NCBI GenBank assembly: GCA_964384625.1
Contig: CAYLNH010000012.1
Location: 1 to 55,091 of the forward strand
Source: CAYLNH01 sp964384625
GTDB lineage: Bacteria; Verrucomicrobiota; Lentisphaeria; JABSQK01
Direction: 5' to 3'
DNA length: 55,091 bases
The notes below the pieces were generated by a model, which saw nothing but the letters and a program-made list of their open reading frames with translations, did not search any database and was not told the origin of the DNA. Of the stretch, positions 42,398 through 50,994 are shown piece by piece. The first letter of the stretch is position 1, and every line of letters begins with the position of its first letter. A program made the translations under genes and the position numbers.

Positions 42398-43078
42398 TTA
42401 CCCTAACCTGCTCCTGCACTCGTCGAGGATCACCTGCGTGGCGCTGGCGCCGATACGCGTGACGCCCAGCGCCCGCACCGCAAGCAACGCATCGAACGTA
42501 CGAATCCCGCCGGCGGCTTTCACCTGGACGTGGTCGGCCGAATGCTCGCACATCAGCTTCAAGTCCTCATGCGTCGCACCGCCGGTGCCGTAGCCGGTGG
42601 ACGTCTTGACCCAGTCCACATTGAGATCACTGCAGATCCGGCAGAGCTTGATCTTCTGGTCGTCGTCGAGACAGCAGTTCTCAAAGATGACCTTCACCTT
42701 CCGGCCGGCGGCATGTACCCGGTCGACGACGGCCTTGATGTCCTGCGTAACGTAGTCCCAGTCACCGCTGCGGACCTTGGAGATATTGACGACCATATCG
42801 AGTTCCTGGCCGCCGTCGGCCAACGCGCGTTCGGCTTCAGCCGCCTTGATCTGGGTGGTATGCCCGCCGTGCGGGAACCCGATGGTTGTGCTTGCCGCCA
42901 CAGTACTGCCGGCGAGGATTTCGGCGCAGCGTTTCAGGTAGTACGGCATGATACAGACTGACGCGACGTCATACTCCAGAGCCAGTCTGCAGCCGGCTTC
43001 GAGGGCATCGGTGTCGAGTGCAGGCTGCAACAGCGAGTGATCGATCATCTTGGCGATGTCGGAATACGTGTAGTTCAT
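42398..43078 (-). CDS. deoC: deoxyribose-phosphate aldolase
   Basis: A 226-residue class I aldolase that splits 2-deoxyribose 5-phosphate into glyceraldehyde 3-phosphate and acetaldehyde. The Schiff-base lysine lies in WVKTSTGYG and a second conserved lysine in VQVKAAGGIRT; KVIFENCCLDDDQKI is also typical. The length is normal. The ATG at 43078 is preceded by ACAGGAAAGG; the frame extends to 43237, but that part overlaps the sulfatase end and is not conserved. It lies between an intact and a broken sulfatase on the same strand. That suggests a related sugar-aldolase role in a sulfated-sugar pathway, although a plain DeoC function is equally possible. Confidence 0.93.
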   Translation of the reverse strand: MNYTYSDIAKMIDHSLLQPALDTDALEAGCRLALEYDVASVCIMPYYLKRCAEILAGSTVAASTTIGFPHGGHTTQIKAAEAERALADGGQELDMVVNISKVRSGDWDYVTQDIKAVVDRVHAAGRKVKVIFENCCLDDDQKIKLCRICSDLNVDWVKTSTGYGTGGATHEDLKLMCEHSADHVQVKAAGGIRTFDALLAVRALGVTRIGASATQVILDECRSRLG

Positions 43079-43178
43079 CACAGGGCCTTTCCTGTTCTCT
43101 TGTTCCGGCGGCAGGCGGCGCGGGTGCGCCTCTGAGCCGCGGCGTGTCGGGGCGCTGGAGCCGGCCGGCCATGGGCTG

Positions 43179-44675
43179 TCAGGCGCCGACGTTGTCCTGG
43201 TAGGGGCGATCGGTATCGGTTTCGAGGCACCACTCAACCAGGCGGGTCTGCAGGTCGCAGACGACCTTCTGCAGTTCAGGGTCTCCTTCGACTTCGGGCC
43301 AGAGGTTTTTCATCTCGTCAGGGTCGTTCTGCATGTCGTACAGTTCGTTGCCGCCGACGAGTCGGATGGTCAGTTTCCAGCGGTCGGTACGGATCATCTT
43401 GGCGCGGGCCATGGTCTCGGGGGCGTCGCGGTACGTCAGCTGTTTGCCGTCCGGTTCACGGGGGCTGCCGTCTTTGTTCTTGCGGTTGAAATTGAAACGG
43501 GTCCACATCTCGTCCTCATGGCCGCCGTCGGCAAAGACCGCGTCGCGTTGCCATTCGCCGCGGATGACGGGCAGCAGGCTTTTGCCTTGAATGCCGGGGA
43601 ACGGATCGAGTCCGAGCAATTCGCACAAGGTTGGAGCGATGTCGGTGTGATCGGTCAGTGCCTGGATACGGATACCGGACGGCTGGTCCGGCGACCACAG
43701 CACGAACGGTACCCGGGTCAAACAATCGCCCATGTAGGTATCCCATTTTTCGAGCAGACCGTATTGACCGGCGAAGTCGCCGTGGTCCACCCAGAAGAGG
43801 ACGACGCTGTTGTCGAACAGGCCTTCTGTTTCGATTGCCTTGAGGACGCGGCCGATGTTCCAGTCGACCTTGCTGCACATGCCGTAATAGGTCGCCTGGA
43901 TCTCGCGGAAGTTCTCTTCGGGATCGTCCAGGCCGGTACGGATCTGCCGCATCCTGGTCAAGGGCAGCGGCGCGTTCTGCGGCAGGTCGAACTCCCAGCC
44001 TTTGATCGTCTTCGGGTCGTACATCGAGAACCAGGGCTCCTCGACGTTGTAGCCTGGATGCGGCAGACTGAAGTTCACCTGCATATAGAACGGTCGTTCG
44101 CGATCGCGAATCGTGGTCAGGTAGTCGATCGCCTGGTCGGCACGGTTATTGTCGTCGTGCCCCGTTCTGGGTTCAGTCCGCCGGCCGCCGTAGCGGTAGT
44201 GCGCCGGCAGTTCCAGCGGCCGGCGCGGGCCGGCCTCACCCGGCGGCCACTCTTTGTCGTTATGGTCCCGGAAGTAGCCCGTGGTAAAGGAGTGATAATC
44301 CACACAGCCGCCGCTTTTCACATTCTTCTTGTCGCCCTCGCCGTAGAAATTCTGCCAGACGTGGTTCAGGCCGAAGACCGCGGTTTCATAGCCGCTGTCG
44401 GTCAGGGTCTTCAACAGATTGGGGTCGTCCGGCGGCATGTGCTGGAAGATCGTGCGATAGCCGTCGGTGTGGCAATAGCGGCCGGTCATCATGGCGATGC
44501 GCGCCGGGACGCACTTGGGGAAGACGGTGTAGTGCCGGTCGAACGCGACGCCCTTTGCCGCCAGGCTGTCGATGTTCGGAGTCTTGCAGTCGGGGTTCCC
44601 GGCATAGCCGGGGGCGTCGCCGCGCATTTCGTCGGAGGACAGGATAATCAGGTTTTTCGGCTTGCTCATCATCAT
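43179..44675 (-). CDS. type I sulfatase
   Basis: A 498-residue formylglycine-dependent sulfatase. The metal-binding start is NLIILSSDEMRGD, the modified cysteine is in FPKCVPARIAMMTGR (Cys55-x-Pro-x-Arg59), and later metal and substrate residues are in VVLFWVDHGDFAGQYGLLEK. No signal peptide is evident, so it may act in the cytoplasm on imported sugars, or be exported by another route. The start at 44675 overlaps the stop of the decarboxylase-like fragment in an ATGA, and two further ATGs follow directly. It is 100 bases upstream of deoC. Its maturation enzyme is not in this window. Confidence 0.95.
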   Translation of the reverse strand: MMMSKPKNLIILSSDEMRGDAPGYAGNPDCKTPNIDSLAAKGVAFDRHYTVFPKCVPARIAMMTGRYCHTDGYRTIFQHMPPDDPNLLKTLTDSGYETAVFGLNHVWQNFYGEGDKKNVKSGGCVDYHSFTTGYFRDHNDKEWPPGEAGPRRPLELPAHYRYGGRRTEPRTGHDDNNRADQAIDYLTTIRDRERPFYMQVNFSLPHPGYNVEEPWFSMYDPKTIKGWEFDLPQNAPLPLTRMRQIRTGLDDPEENFREIQATYYGMCSKVDWNIGRVLKAIETEGLFDNSVVLFWVDHGDFAGQYGLLEKWDTYMGDCLTRVPFVLWSPDQPSGIRIQALTDHTDIAPTLCELLGLDPFPGIQGKSLLPVIRGEWQRDAVFADGGHEDEMWTRFNFNRKNKDGSPREPDGKQLTYRDAPETMARAKMIRTDRWKLTIRLVGGNELYDMQNDPDEMKNLWPEVEGDPELQKVVCDLQTRLVEWCLETDTDRPYQDNVGA

Positions 44676-44929
44676 TGGTTGTACTCCGAGGCTTCGTCGA
44701 TGACTTGGCGAACGATGTTCACCCAGAGCCGCAGGCGATGCGGATCGCCTTGAACGGTCTCAATGTCCTTGAGACGGATGTGCAGATACGGGCCTCTGCA
44801 GGCCGCGAACGCTTCACGCAAGGTCGTGCGAATAACGTCATCATTCCACCTGCCGTCGACCATGTCCGTGGGGTTCGGCGGCCAGGTCAGCGCACTGCTG
44901 CGCCGGCTCGCGGAGGACGCGGATATCAT
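44672..44929 (-). pseudogene. C-terminal fragment of a uroporphyrinogen decarboxylase-like gene
   Basis: An 85-codon frame whose end, WPPNPTDMVDGRWNDD through LHIRLKDIETVQGDPHRL, resembles the C-terminus of uroporphyrinogen decarboxylase-like (methyltransferase-fold) proteins common in PVC bacteria. The first 20 codons read poorly. A neighbouring frame gives DDIRVLREPAQQCA, which would fit such a protein, so a frameshift is possible. The other three quarters of the gene are missing, and a hairpin and the SHD1 gene follow upstream. It overlaps the sulfatase start, so it may survive only as a leader or coupling frame. Confidence 0.4.
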
Positions 44930-44974
44930 CAGCCCTGGCGCAGGTTGTCAATCTGAACCGTGAGTGGGAAGCAT

Positions 44975-45007
44975 ATGGCGCCCCTCACGAGTGTCAAGGG
45001 GCGCCAT
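44975..45007 (-). terminator. hairpin after the SHD1 membrane-protein gene
   Basis: An 11-base perfect stem (ATGGCGCCCCT and AGGGGCGCCAT) with an 11-base loop lies 10 bases after the stop of the gene at 45017. There is no T run, so termination strength is uncertain. Confidence 0.45.
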
Positions 45008-45016
45008 GCCGGGGGA

Positions 45017-45769
45017 TCAACCCATGCCGCCGGCCAGCGCCGTCAGCCCGAAGATGACCATGGCAAGCAACAGTCCGCCGACCAGGAGTGTCAAGATGAG
45101 CGACAGGATCCAGGCCGCCAGCGAGGCCCAGAAGCCTTCGGAGTAGGCCACCTTGATGCCCATGGGGTAGAGGATCAGCGACACCAGGAGGCCAGCCACC
45201 GGAATGGCCGCCAGCGCGTCGGCGTGCGCCAGCAACAGGGCGAGCGGCACGGTGACAAAGCCGGCGAGCAGACTGAACACCATCTCCAGGATCTCCGCCA
45301 GGCAGGCGGTGCCGAAGGTGCCGCTGAAGTTCATGATCTTCGCGGCCAGATGAATGAACAGGGCCCGGATCAGGAACATGATGATCGAGAAGATGATGCC
45401 GACAACAATGAGCACGCCAAGACCGAGCGCCATGATACTGAGAATGCCTTCGACTTCGGGGTCGAGTTCCTCGGCGCCGGTCTCGGGGACATCCGCGTCG
45501 TCCCCGGCGGCCGCCAACTGCTGGCGGACGTAGCTCTGGTCGTCGGCGCACAACTTGTCGAGGGTGACGCGGATGTCCTGTCCGTCGCGGTCGCGGGTAA
45601 TGATGACCTTGCCGTTCTCGCACCCGGCGTAGTCGCCTTCAAGTTCCTGGCCTTTATGGTTGGTCCAGGTTCGTCCGTCGCAGGGCACAGCAAAGGACAG
45701 GAAGAAGCTCAGGGAAAGAAGCGCGGCGAGTGCCCATCCGGTCGTCCGCCGAGTGTGTGTGATATGCAT
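45017..45769 (-). CDS. SHD1-domain membrane protein
   Basis: A 250-residue protein with a signal peptide or first membrane helix (ALAALLSLSFFLSFAVP). An SHD1-like domain follows at residues about 33-85 (RTWTNHKGQELEGDYAG, then ITRDRDGQDIRVTLDKL). The C-terminal half has four or five hydrophobic helices (LGLGVLIVVGIIFSIIMFLI, LLAGFVTVPLALLLAH, AAWILSLILTLLVGGLLLAM), as in Yip1-type membrane domains. SHD1 domains are abundant in Planctomycetes and Lentisphaerae; their role is unknown. The start at 45769 has GGTGGAGGTGAACC. No operon partner is evident. Confidence 0.75.
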   Translation of the reverse strand: MHITHTRRTTGWALAALLSLSFFLSFAVPCDGRTWTNHKGQELEGDYAGCENGKVIITRDRDGQDIRVTLDKLCADDQSYVRQQLAAAGDDADVPETGAEELDPEVEGILSIMALGLGVLIVVGIIFSIIMFLIRALFIHLAAKIMNFSGTFGTACLAEILEMVFSLLAGFVTVPLALLLAHADALAAIPVAGLLVSLILYPMGIKVAYSEGFWASLAAWILSLILTLLVGGLLLAMVIFGLTALAGGMG

Positions 45770-45912
45770 TTGGATTGGTTCACCTCCACCAGATTCATAC
45801 GCGGCGCGGACCCGGAACTGTCAGCACCGTCGCCGTTTTGCGAGATCCCGGCGGTTGTCGACGACCGTTGACTGCGGCCGTAACCGAGGCGCCGCCCGAC
45901 GGCAACAGAAAT

Positions 45913-45939
45913 GCCCCCGGCTCGGTTGAGCGCGGGGGC
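45913..45939. terminator. GC-rich terminator-like hairpin
   Basis: GCCCCCG (45913-45919) and CGGGGGC (45933-45939) form a stem with a 13-base loop. On the plus strand CGGTTTTC follows, and on the minus strand ATTTCTG. It sits just after the stop of the YkuK-like gene and may end that transcript. Confidence 0.5.
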
Positions 45940-45953
45940 CGGTTTTCATGGTT

Positions 45954-46439
45954 TCAGAAGGTCCGAACCAGCGCGTCGGCCAGCGAGGTGGCGGTGAACG
46001 CCAGCGGCTTGATCTCGACGCCGAAGCCCTGGGCTTTCACCATTCCCATCAACGCCGGGGCATACACACCGGAACGGAAATGGACGTTGCTGTTCACGTC
46101 CAGGTGGATGGTCATCGAGTTTTCCGGGAGTTCCGCGGACACCAGGAGGGCCAGTTCGATGGACTTCCAGGCCTCGAGTTGCAGTCGTTCCTGCAGCGAC
46201 TCGATCCGGCGGGTCTCATATGAGAACGAGCCATAGGTACCGCCGCGGCCCGGCAGGTAGGACGCAATCACCGTGGTCAGCTTGGTCTTGCCGTTGGTCT
46301 GCCGGGAGTCGGTGCCGATATACAGCTTTTTGGCGGTGGTCCGGGCATAGGTCTGCAGCCATTCCTGCAGTGGCACCCGACGGCCCGCCGCGGTAGTCAG
46401 GCATGAATCCAGTTTGAAGTTTGTCAGTTCCGTTTCCAT
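45954..46439 (-). CDS. YkuK-like (DUF458) RNase H-fold protein
   Basis: A 161-residue protein resembling the DUF458/YkuK family, which has an RNase H-like fold and no settled function. Visible marks are KKLYIGTDSRQTNGKTKLTT at the first strand, YGSFSYETRRIESLQERL in the middle, IHLDVNSNVHFRSG, and a C-terminal PLAFTATSLADALV. Acidic residues at GTDS and LDVN are where the fold's metal site would lie. The length is typical. The gene is monocistronic and divergent from the STAS-like gene at 46667. Confidence 0.75.
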   Translation of the reverse strand: METELTNFKLDSCLTTAAGRRVPLQEWLQTYARTTAKKLYIGTDSRQTNGKTKLTTVIASYLPGRGGTYGSFSYETRRIESLQERLQLEAWKSIELALLVSAELPENSMTIHLDVNSNVHFRSGVYAPALMGMVKAQGFGVEIKPLAFTATSLADALVRTF

Positions 46440-46611
46440 CGTCTCGACTCTTGCGGTTCGTGCGGTAAGAAACGGATCCTCGCGGGGATCCTTTCAGATC
46501 AGTTACGCTGGCACAATCCGAAAAGTTTGCCGTGCAGATGAAACAAATGCAACCGAATCTTCATATTCCCTTACCGCCGCGTCGGGCGCGACAAACGAGA
46601 GGACCTTTTGC

Positions 46612-46640
46612 TTGACGCCGAATCGAAGCTGAGCGATATT
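46612..46640 (+). promoter_or_regulatory. possible promoter of the STAS-like gene
   Basis: TTGACG at 46612-46617 and GATATT at 46635-46640 are separated by 17 bases, about 27 bases before the GTG start at 46667. The spacing is good and the -10 element is a moderate match. Confidence 0.4.
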
Positions 46641-46666
46641 GCGTCCCTGCGGGAAGGAATTCAGGC

Positions 46667-47053
46667 GTGGAAAAGGGAAATGCCGAGAACTACACGTTCA
46701 TGCAGGAAGACCAATGCCTGCATGTGCGCTTGACGGGCCACCAGGATCTCGAGGTCCTGCAGCAACTGGTTCACGACATTGTCGACCAGTGCATGGCGAC
46801 GACGTGCCGGCACGTTCTGGTGGATGCCCGCGAAAGCACCGGCGCGATGAACACGGTGGACAAGTATGAACTGGGGATGACGGCCGCCTCGTTCAGCATG
46901 TCCGGCATCAAGGTTGCCTGCGTCGATATGGGGGAACGCACGGACTACTTCTTCGAAACCGTCGCCGTAAACCGGGGCGTCTCGGTACGGATATTTACCG
47001 ACTATGACGAAGCCCAGGCCTGGCTGCTCAACTCGAACTCGACGAATCACTGA
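46667..47053 (+). CDS. SpoIIAA/STAS-like small protein
   Basis: A 128-residue cytoplasmic protein with the alternating pattern of a STAS or SpoIIAA-like fold: CLHVRLTGHQDLEVLQQLVH, HVLVDARESTGAMNTVDKYE, IKVACVDMGERTDYFFETVA and GVSVRIFTDYDEAQAWLL. Similar short proteins in other bacteria are annotated as STAS/SEC14-domain proteins. I read the start as GTG at 46667 with GGGAAGGA upstream. It stands alone between divergent and convergent neighbours, and its partner is unknown. Confidence 0.65.
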   Translation: MEKGNAENYTFMQEDQCLHVRLTGHQDLEVLQQLVHDIVDQCMATTCRHVLVDARESTGAMNTVDKYELGMTAASFSMSGIKVACVDMGERTDYFFETVAVNRGVSVRIFTDYDEAQAWLLNSNSTNH

Positions 47054-47085
47054 CGGACGCGGCGGGCCGCCGGCGCCGACCGAAT

Positions 47086-48351
47086 CTATCTCGCGCTGAG
47101 CACATCGGCTTCGTACTGCTTCACATCCTCCATCCAGCGGCGGCCGACGGGTACGTTCTGCTGCAGGCAGTAGTAGTCCCAGACCGCGGCGAACGGCATC
47201 GTCTTCAACTCCTCCAGCAACGCCAGACGCGTGGTGTAGTCGCCGGCCCTTTCAGCGTCCCGCAACTGGGCGGTCGGCTCGAGCAACGCCGCCAGCAGGG
47301 CCTTGATCATGCTGCGCGTGCCGATGGCGTAGGCGGCAATCCGGTTGATGCTGGCGTCGAAGAAATCCAGACCGATATGCACCCGGCTCTGGAAGCCGCC
47401 GCGGATGATCTCCTGCGCGATCGCCCGCAGTTCGTCGTTGAGAATCACCACATGGTCGCTGTCCCAACGCACCGGACGACTGACGTGCAGCAGGACCTCC
47501 GGCACGAACAGCAACACCGAAGAGAGTTTGTCCGAGATCACTTCCGTCGGATGGAAATGACCGGCGTCGAGACAGAGCATCATCTGGTTGCTGACGGCGT
47601 AGCCAAGGTAGAATTCGTGCGAGCCGATGACGCAGCTTTCCGAGCCGATGCCGAACAGCTTGCACTCGACGGCGTCCTGATTCAGGGCGGGGTCGATTCG
47701 GTCCGCGAAGATCTCATCCAGGGACGCCTTCATCAATTCCCGGGACTTGCGGCGGTCGACCGGGATGTCCTTGAAGCCGTCTGGCATCCAGAAGTTGGTG
47801 GTGCAGGCGGTGCCGAGCTCCTTACCGAAGTAGGCGCCGATCCGGCGGCAGGCCTTGCCGTGCTCGATCCAGAACGCCCGGATGTCGGCGTCGTAATGCG
47901 ACAGGGTAAAACCGCTGTCGGCCTTTGGGTGCGAGAAGAATGTCGGGTTGAAGTCGAGACCGATGCCCTGGTCTTTGGCCCAGGCGGTCCAATTGCTGAA
48001 GTGCTCGGGGGCGACGTCGGTGCGGTCCACCGTCTTCCCGCCGAACTCGCCGTAGATCGCATGGAGGTTGAGCCGGTGTCTGCCGGGGATCAGGCTGTAG
48101 GCTTTTTCGAGGTCCTGCCGCAGTTGATCGGCCGTCGCGGCCCGACCGGGATAGTTGCCGGTGGCCATGATGCCGCCGCCGCTGAGGCCGTCTCTGGTTT
48201 CGAAGCCGCCGACATCGTCGCCCTGCCAGCAATGCAGCGAGATCGGGATCTGCTGCAGGGCGGCCATCGCCTGTTCGGTATCGACGCCGAGTTCGGCGTA
48301 CGCGTTTTTCGCCAGTTCATATGCCTGTTCAACGTGTTTGTCACAACTCAT
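47086..48351 (-). CDS. rhaA: L-rhamnose isomerase
   Basis: A 421-residue metal-dependent isomerase that converts L-rhamnose to L-rhamnulose. The signature start ISLHCWQGDDVGGFE is clear, followed by LNLHAIYGEF, LDFNPTFFSHPKADSGFTLS, LCLDAGHFHPTEVISDKLSS and HVSRPVRWDSDHVVIL, which contain the metal-binding Glu, Asp and His residues. The length matches RhaA. The ATG at 48351 is preceded by AAGGAACG; the frame runs to 48438 without conservation. No rhaB or rhaD is visible nearby. With the sulfatases and glycosidases in the window it suggests use of rhamnose-rich, perhaps sulfated, polysaccharides. Confidence 0.97.
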   Translation of the reverse strand: MSCDKHVEQAYELAKNAYAELGVDTEQAMAALQQIPISLHCWQGDDVGGFETRDGLSGGGIMATGNYPGRAATADQLRQDLEKAYSLIPGRHRLNLHAIYGEFGGKTVDRTDVAPEHFSNWTAWAKDQGIGLDFNPTFFSHPKADSGFTLSHYDADIRAFWIEHGKACRRIGAYFGKELGTACTTNFWMPDGFKDIPVDRRKSRELMKASLDEIFADRIDPALNQDAVECKLFGIGSESCVIGSHEFYLGYAVSNQMMLCLDAGHFHPTEVISDKLSSVLLFVPEVLLHVSRPVRWDSDHVVILNDELRAIAQEIIRGGFQSRVHIGLDFFDASINRIAAYAIGTRSMIKALLAALLEPTAQLRDAERAGDYTTRLALLEELKTMPFAAVWDYYCLQQNVPVGRRWMEDVKQYEADVLSAR

Positions 48352-48976
48352 GGCGCGTTCCTTATCCTGCTGTTTCAAACTGCTGGTCCGACCGCAACGC
48401 GGGACGCCACTATAGGGGTATGCCGTTTTCAATTCCATCGTCGCAGCGAGATTGACAGGATTATCCTACGGCCGGTAGAATTGTGCTATTGGGTGGTTTC
48501 ACACGCCTTCTGCAGCGAGCCGTCGGAACCCGCAACAGTAAGCGGTTCCAGCCGACGCCGCGCTTGCCGCAGGTCCAAACGCCGGTGACCGGTTTACGAC
48601 GGTACCCCCTTGTTCTCATCCCGTGACCACGTTGGCACCTGGAACGACACTCCCTCGGCCCCCCGCTGCCGGCTCTGCCGTCACGACGGACAGGCGGCAG
48701 TTGAGCTCTTGACTCCATGTGCTCAGCTACCCGCAGCGCGCAAAGATCCCCCTGCTGTGCCGCGGGAGTGTCAGGCTCCCTGCCGTTTTGCCTTCACCAC
48801 GCCCCCCCGCCCTTTGCTTCAAGATTGGCAAAATGTTTGCCAATTCCGAAACAAAGGGCGGGGTTTCTGGCGTGCCGGCTGAACTGAAGGGGGTGTAGAT
48901 ACTCCCCAAGCTCAGCTTGGGTCTTCTGCCCGGGAAGCAGAAACCCAATCCCGCACCCTTTTCGCGGCAGGTGCTG
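48352..48976. other. intergenic region rich in palindromes
   Basis: About 620 bases between rhaA and the FHA gene. I see no supported gene. It contains the nested palindrome at 48807-48861, a short hairpin CCAAGCTCAGCTTGG near 48904-48918, and a second one built from TTGGGT...ACCCAA with inner TTCTGC...GCAGAA near 48914-48945. These look like interspersed repeats plus the ends of two minus-strand transcription units. Confidence 0.5.
48807..48861. repeat. nested perfect palindrome
   Basis: Outer arms CCGCCCTTTG (48807-48816) and CAAAGGGCGG (48852-48861) enclose inner arms ATTGGCAAA (48824-48832) and TTTGCCAAT (48836-48844) around ATG. The whole 55-base block can fold into one long hairpin and may be a MITE-like repeat or an operator. 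Confidence 0.6.
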
Positions 48977-49549
48977 CTAACCGAGCAGCAGCCAGACGAG
49001 CAGGATGCCGGCGAACAGCCCGACGGCGCCCAACCCGATCAAGACGTTCCAGGAGACGTCGGGCGCGGTGTCGGCCGGTTGCTGCGGGGCATCCGGTTCG
49101 GCTTGCTGGCGCTGGATTTTCACCACGACGCGCTTCACGGGGAGCGCGGGATCGGGCGCCGGCTCCGGGACCGTGCCCGGAATATGCCCGGTCACCGGTT
49201 TCTCGTCAGTCAGGTAGCTGAATTCGTAGTGGCCGATCTGCAGTGTATCGCCGTTGTGCAGGACGGCATCGTGGATGCGTTCACCGTTGACTCTGGTGGC
49301 CCGGCCGCTGTCGAGGTCGGCAATTTCATAGGAGCCGTTGTCGCATCGGGCCAGCAGGCATTGGCGGTCAGCGACAGCCGTATCCGCAAGGGTCAGGTCT
49401 TCACACGGCGCACTGCCGATGCGGTACCAGCTTTCGGTAAGATGGATCAGGAAGCCGCGGACGGCATCGCTGATGCCGATCAGTCTGGCGCCGGTCACCC
49501 GCGCAGCGGGGTTCGTTTCGGTTGCGTGGTTCAGGGAATAAGCACTCAT
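48977..49549 (-). CDS. tail-anchored FHA-domain protein
   Basis: A 190-residue protein. Residues about 40-115 form a forkhead-associated domain, which binds phosphothreonine: YRIGSAPCEDLTLADTAVAD, then GSYEIADLDSGRATRVNGER and LHNGDTLQIGHYEFSY. A proline-rich linker follows, and the last 25 residues are a membrane anchor (VLIGLGAVGLFAGILLVWLL) with almost no tail outside. The start at 49549 has AAGGAGCC. It is a possible target of Ser/Thr kinases, but no link to the kinase at 10612 is shown. Confidence 0.88.
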   Translation of the reverse strand: MSAYSLNHATETNPAARVTGARLIGISDAVRGFLIHLTESWYRIGSAPCEDLTLADTAVADRQCLLARCDNGSYEIADLDSGRATRVNGERIHDAVLHNGDTLQIGHYEFSYLTDEKPVTGHIPGTVPEPAPDPALPVKRVVVKIQRQQAEPDAPQQPADTAPDVSWNVLIGLGAVGLFAGILLVWLLLG

Positions 49550-49669
49550 AGCACAGGCTCCTTCCGCTGTTGTACCACTCCTCCTGCTACTACGTTACAT
49601 GCAAAGTACCTCCCGCCGCAACCCCCGGCGGCAAAACCGACCAACCTCGAATTCTGAGCGCCGCCCGCC

Positions 49670-50704
49670 TCACAGCGGCAGGGCGATAACCTGCCCCTCG
49701 GCCGCGCTGCGGATCACGGCTTCAGTGAATTCCATGTAGCGCACAGCGTCCTCGAAGGTCGTGCGTTTTACGGGTTCGCGGCCGCGAACGGCGCCGATAA
49801 ACTCTTCTTCCACGCGCCACCTGCCAAGGAGGTCCTCGGGCAACTCCAAGGGGGTCAGTGTTTCCTCGCCGCGGCGACCGCCGCGCAGGCAATCCTGATC
49901 CAGGTCGAGCTCAAGAACCCCTTCAGAACCGGACAGCCGGATATACCGCTGTCGTTCCGTCAATCCCTGAACGGCACTGAACTGCATCCGGGCCTGGGCG
50001 CCGCAGACCATCGCCGCCAGCACATCGACATGATCGGGAATGTCAACCACACGCTTGACGCCGTCCTGTTCCCGACGGCTCACCACGGTCCGGGTCATCG
50101 CCGTAACGCGGGCGGCGTGTCCGACCCAGCGGGCCAGCGCCTCATAGAAGATGCCGAGCGCCAGGGTGTTGAAACCGCTCAGTTCGCGATCCTGCCGCCA
50201 GCTCAACGGCGCGTCGAAATCCGGAAACGAACGGCCGACAGCCCGCACATCGATCGTCAGGAGTTCGCCGACATGGCCGTCTGCGAGATAGTGCTGGATG
50301 GCGCGGTCGTACTTCAGCGTAAACGGCGAGGGCACGATCTGGCCGACCAGCTCCGGGTGTTCGCGCCGGGCGGCGAGCATGTCGTGGGCCTCGTCGGCGT
50401 TGCGTGCCATACGTGCTTCGCAGAGCACGTGTTTGCCGGCATCGAACGCGACGCAGGTCACGGGGCAATGCTGATTCGGCCAGGTCCCGATGACGACGGC
50501 GTCGATCTTGTCGGACTCGACCAGTTCCCGCCAGTTGGTATAGACCTTCGGGATGCCGAACTGCTCGGCTGCCTTCTGTCCGGACGCGGCCGACCGGTTG
50601 CAGACAGCGGCAATTTCCACGCCGTCAATCTTCTGCAGATTGGGAATATGCCGGTTTCGCGTATTACCGCCGGCACCGACGATGCCGATACGAATGGTGT
50701 CCAT
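49670..50704 (-). CDS. Gfo/Idh/MocA-family oxidoreductase
   Basis: A 344-residue NAD(P)-dependent sugar oxidoreductase. The Rossmann loop is IRIGIVGAGGNTRNRHIPNL at the N-terminus, with AAVCNRS at the end of the second strand. The usual EKP motif with its catalytic lysine reads CEARMA here, so the lysine position is changed, as in some PVC subfamilies. A GLTERQRYIRLSGSEGVLEL segment belongs to the C-terminal substrate domain. The ATG at 50704 has GGAGGACTTT directly upstream. It stands alone; the substrate is unknown. Confidence 0.88.
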   Translation of the reverse strand: MDTIRIGIVGAGGNTRNRHIPNLQKIDGVEIAAVCNRSAASGQKAAEQFGIPKVYTNWRELVESDKIDAVVIGTWPNQHCPVTCVAFDAGKHVLCEARMARNADEAHDMLAARREHPELVGQIVPSPFTLKYDRAIQHYLADGHVGELLTIDVRAVGRSFPDFDAPLSWRQDRELSGFNTLALGIFYEALARWVGHAARVTAMTRTVVSRREQDGVKRVVDIPDHVDVLAAMVCGAQARMQFSAVQGLTERQRYIRLSGSEGVLELDLDQDCLRGGRRGEETLTPLELPEDLLGRWRVEEEFIGAVRGREPVKRTTFEDAVRYMEFTEAVIRSAAEGQVIALPL

Positions 50705-50823
50705 AAAGTCCTCCGTGACGGGTACAAGAAGTACATTCACGGGCGGGATTGGACGAGGTCAGACACGGGCGCATGTCACTTCCGTAGGCGTTTCCTGCCA
50801 ACAATTGGCTCGATCCTACGACC

Positions 50824-50844
50824 CCAGGCGGTTTATCCGCCTGG
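50824..50844. terminator. hairpin between the oxidoreductase and zinc-ribbon genes
   Basis: CCAGGCGG and CCGCCTGG enclose a five-base loop (TTTAT), forming a perfect eight-base stem without a T run. It lies in the 290-base gap upstream of the oxidoreductase and downstream of the minus-strand gene at 50995, and probably ends that transcript. Confidence 0.4.
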
Positions 50845-50994
50845 TGAAGAAGTTCATTAGACACACAGTGAAGGTCGACAGGCCGGTGCTGAGAGAGACT
50901 CGTCGGTACGTCCGTCGTGGTTTCACCGGACAGCAAGGTACTGGGAACCGACAGTCCGAGGCAAAACGGGCCAAGGCAGTGAAACCCGATGGAG

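Noticed and set aside
47377..48588. Long plus-strand frame opposite rhaA
   Set aside because: Antisense shadow of a clearly recognisable L-rhamnose isomerase.
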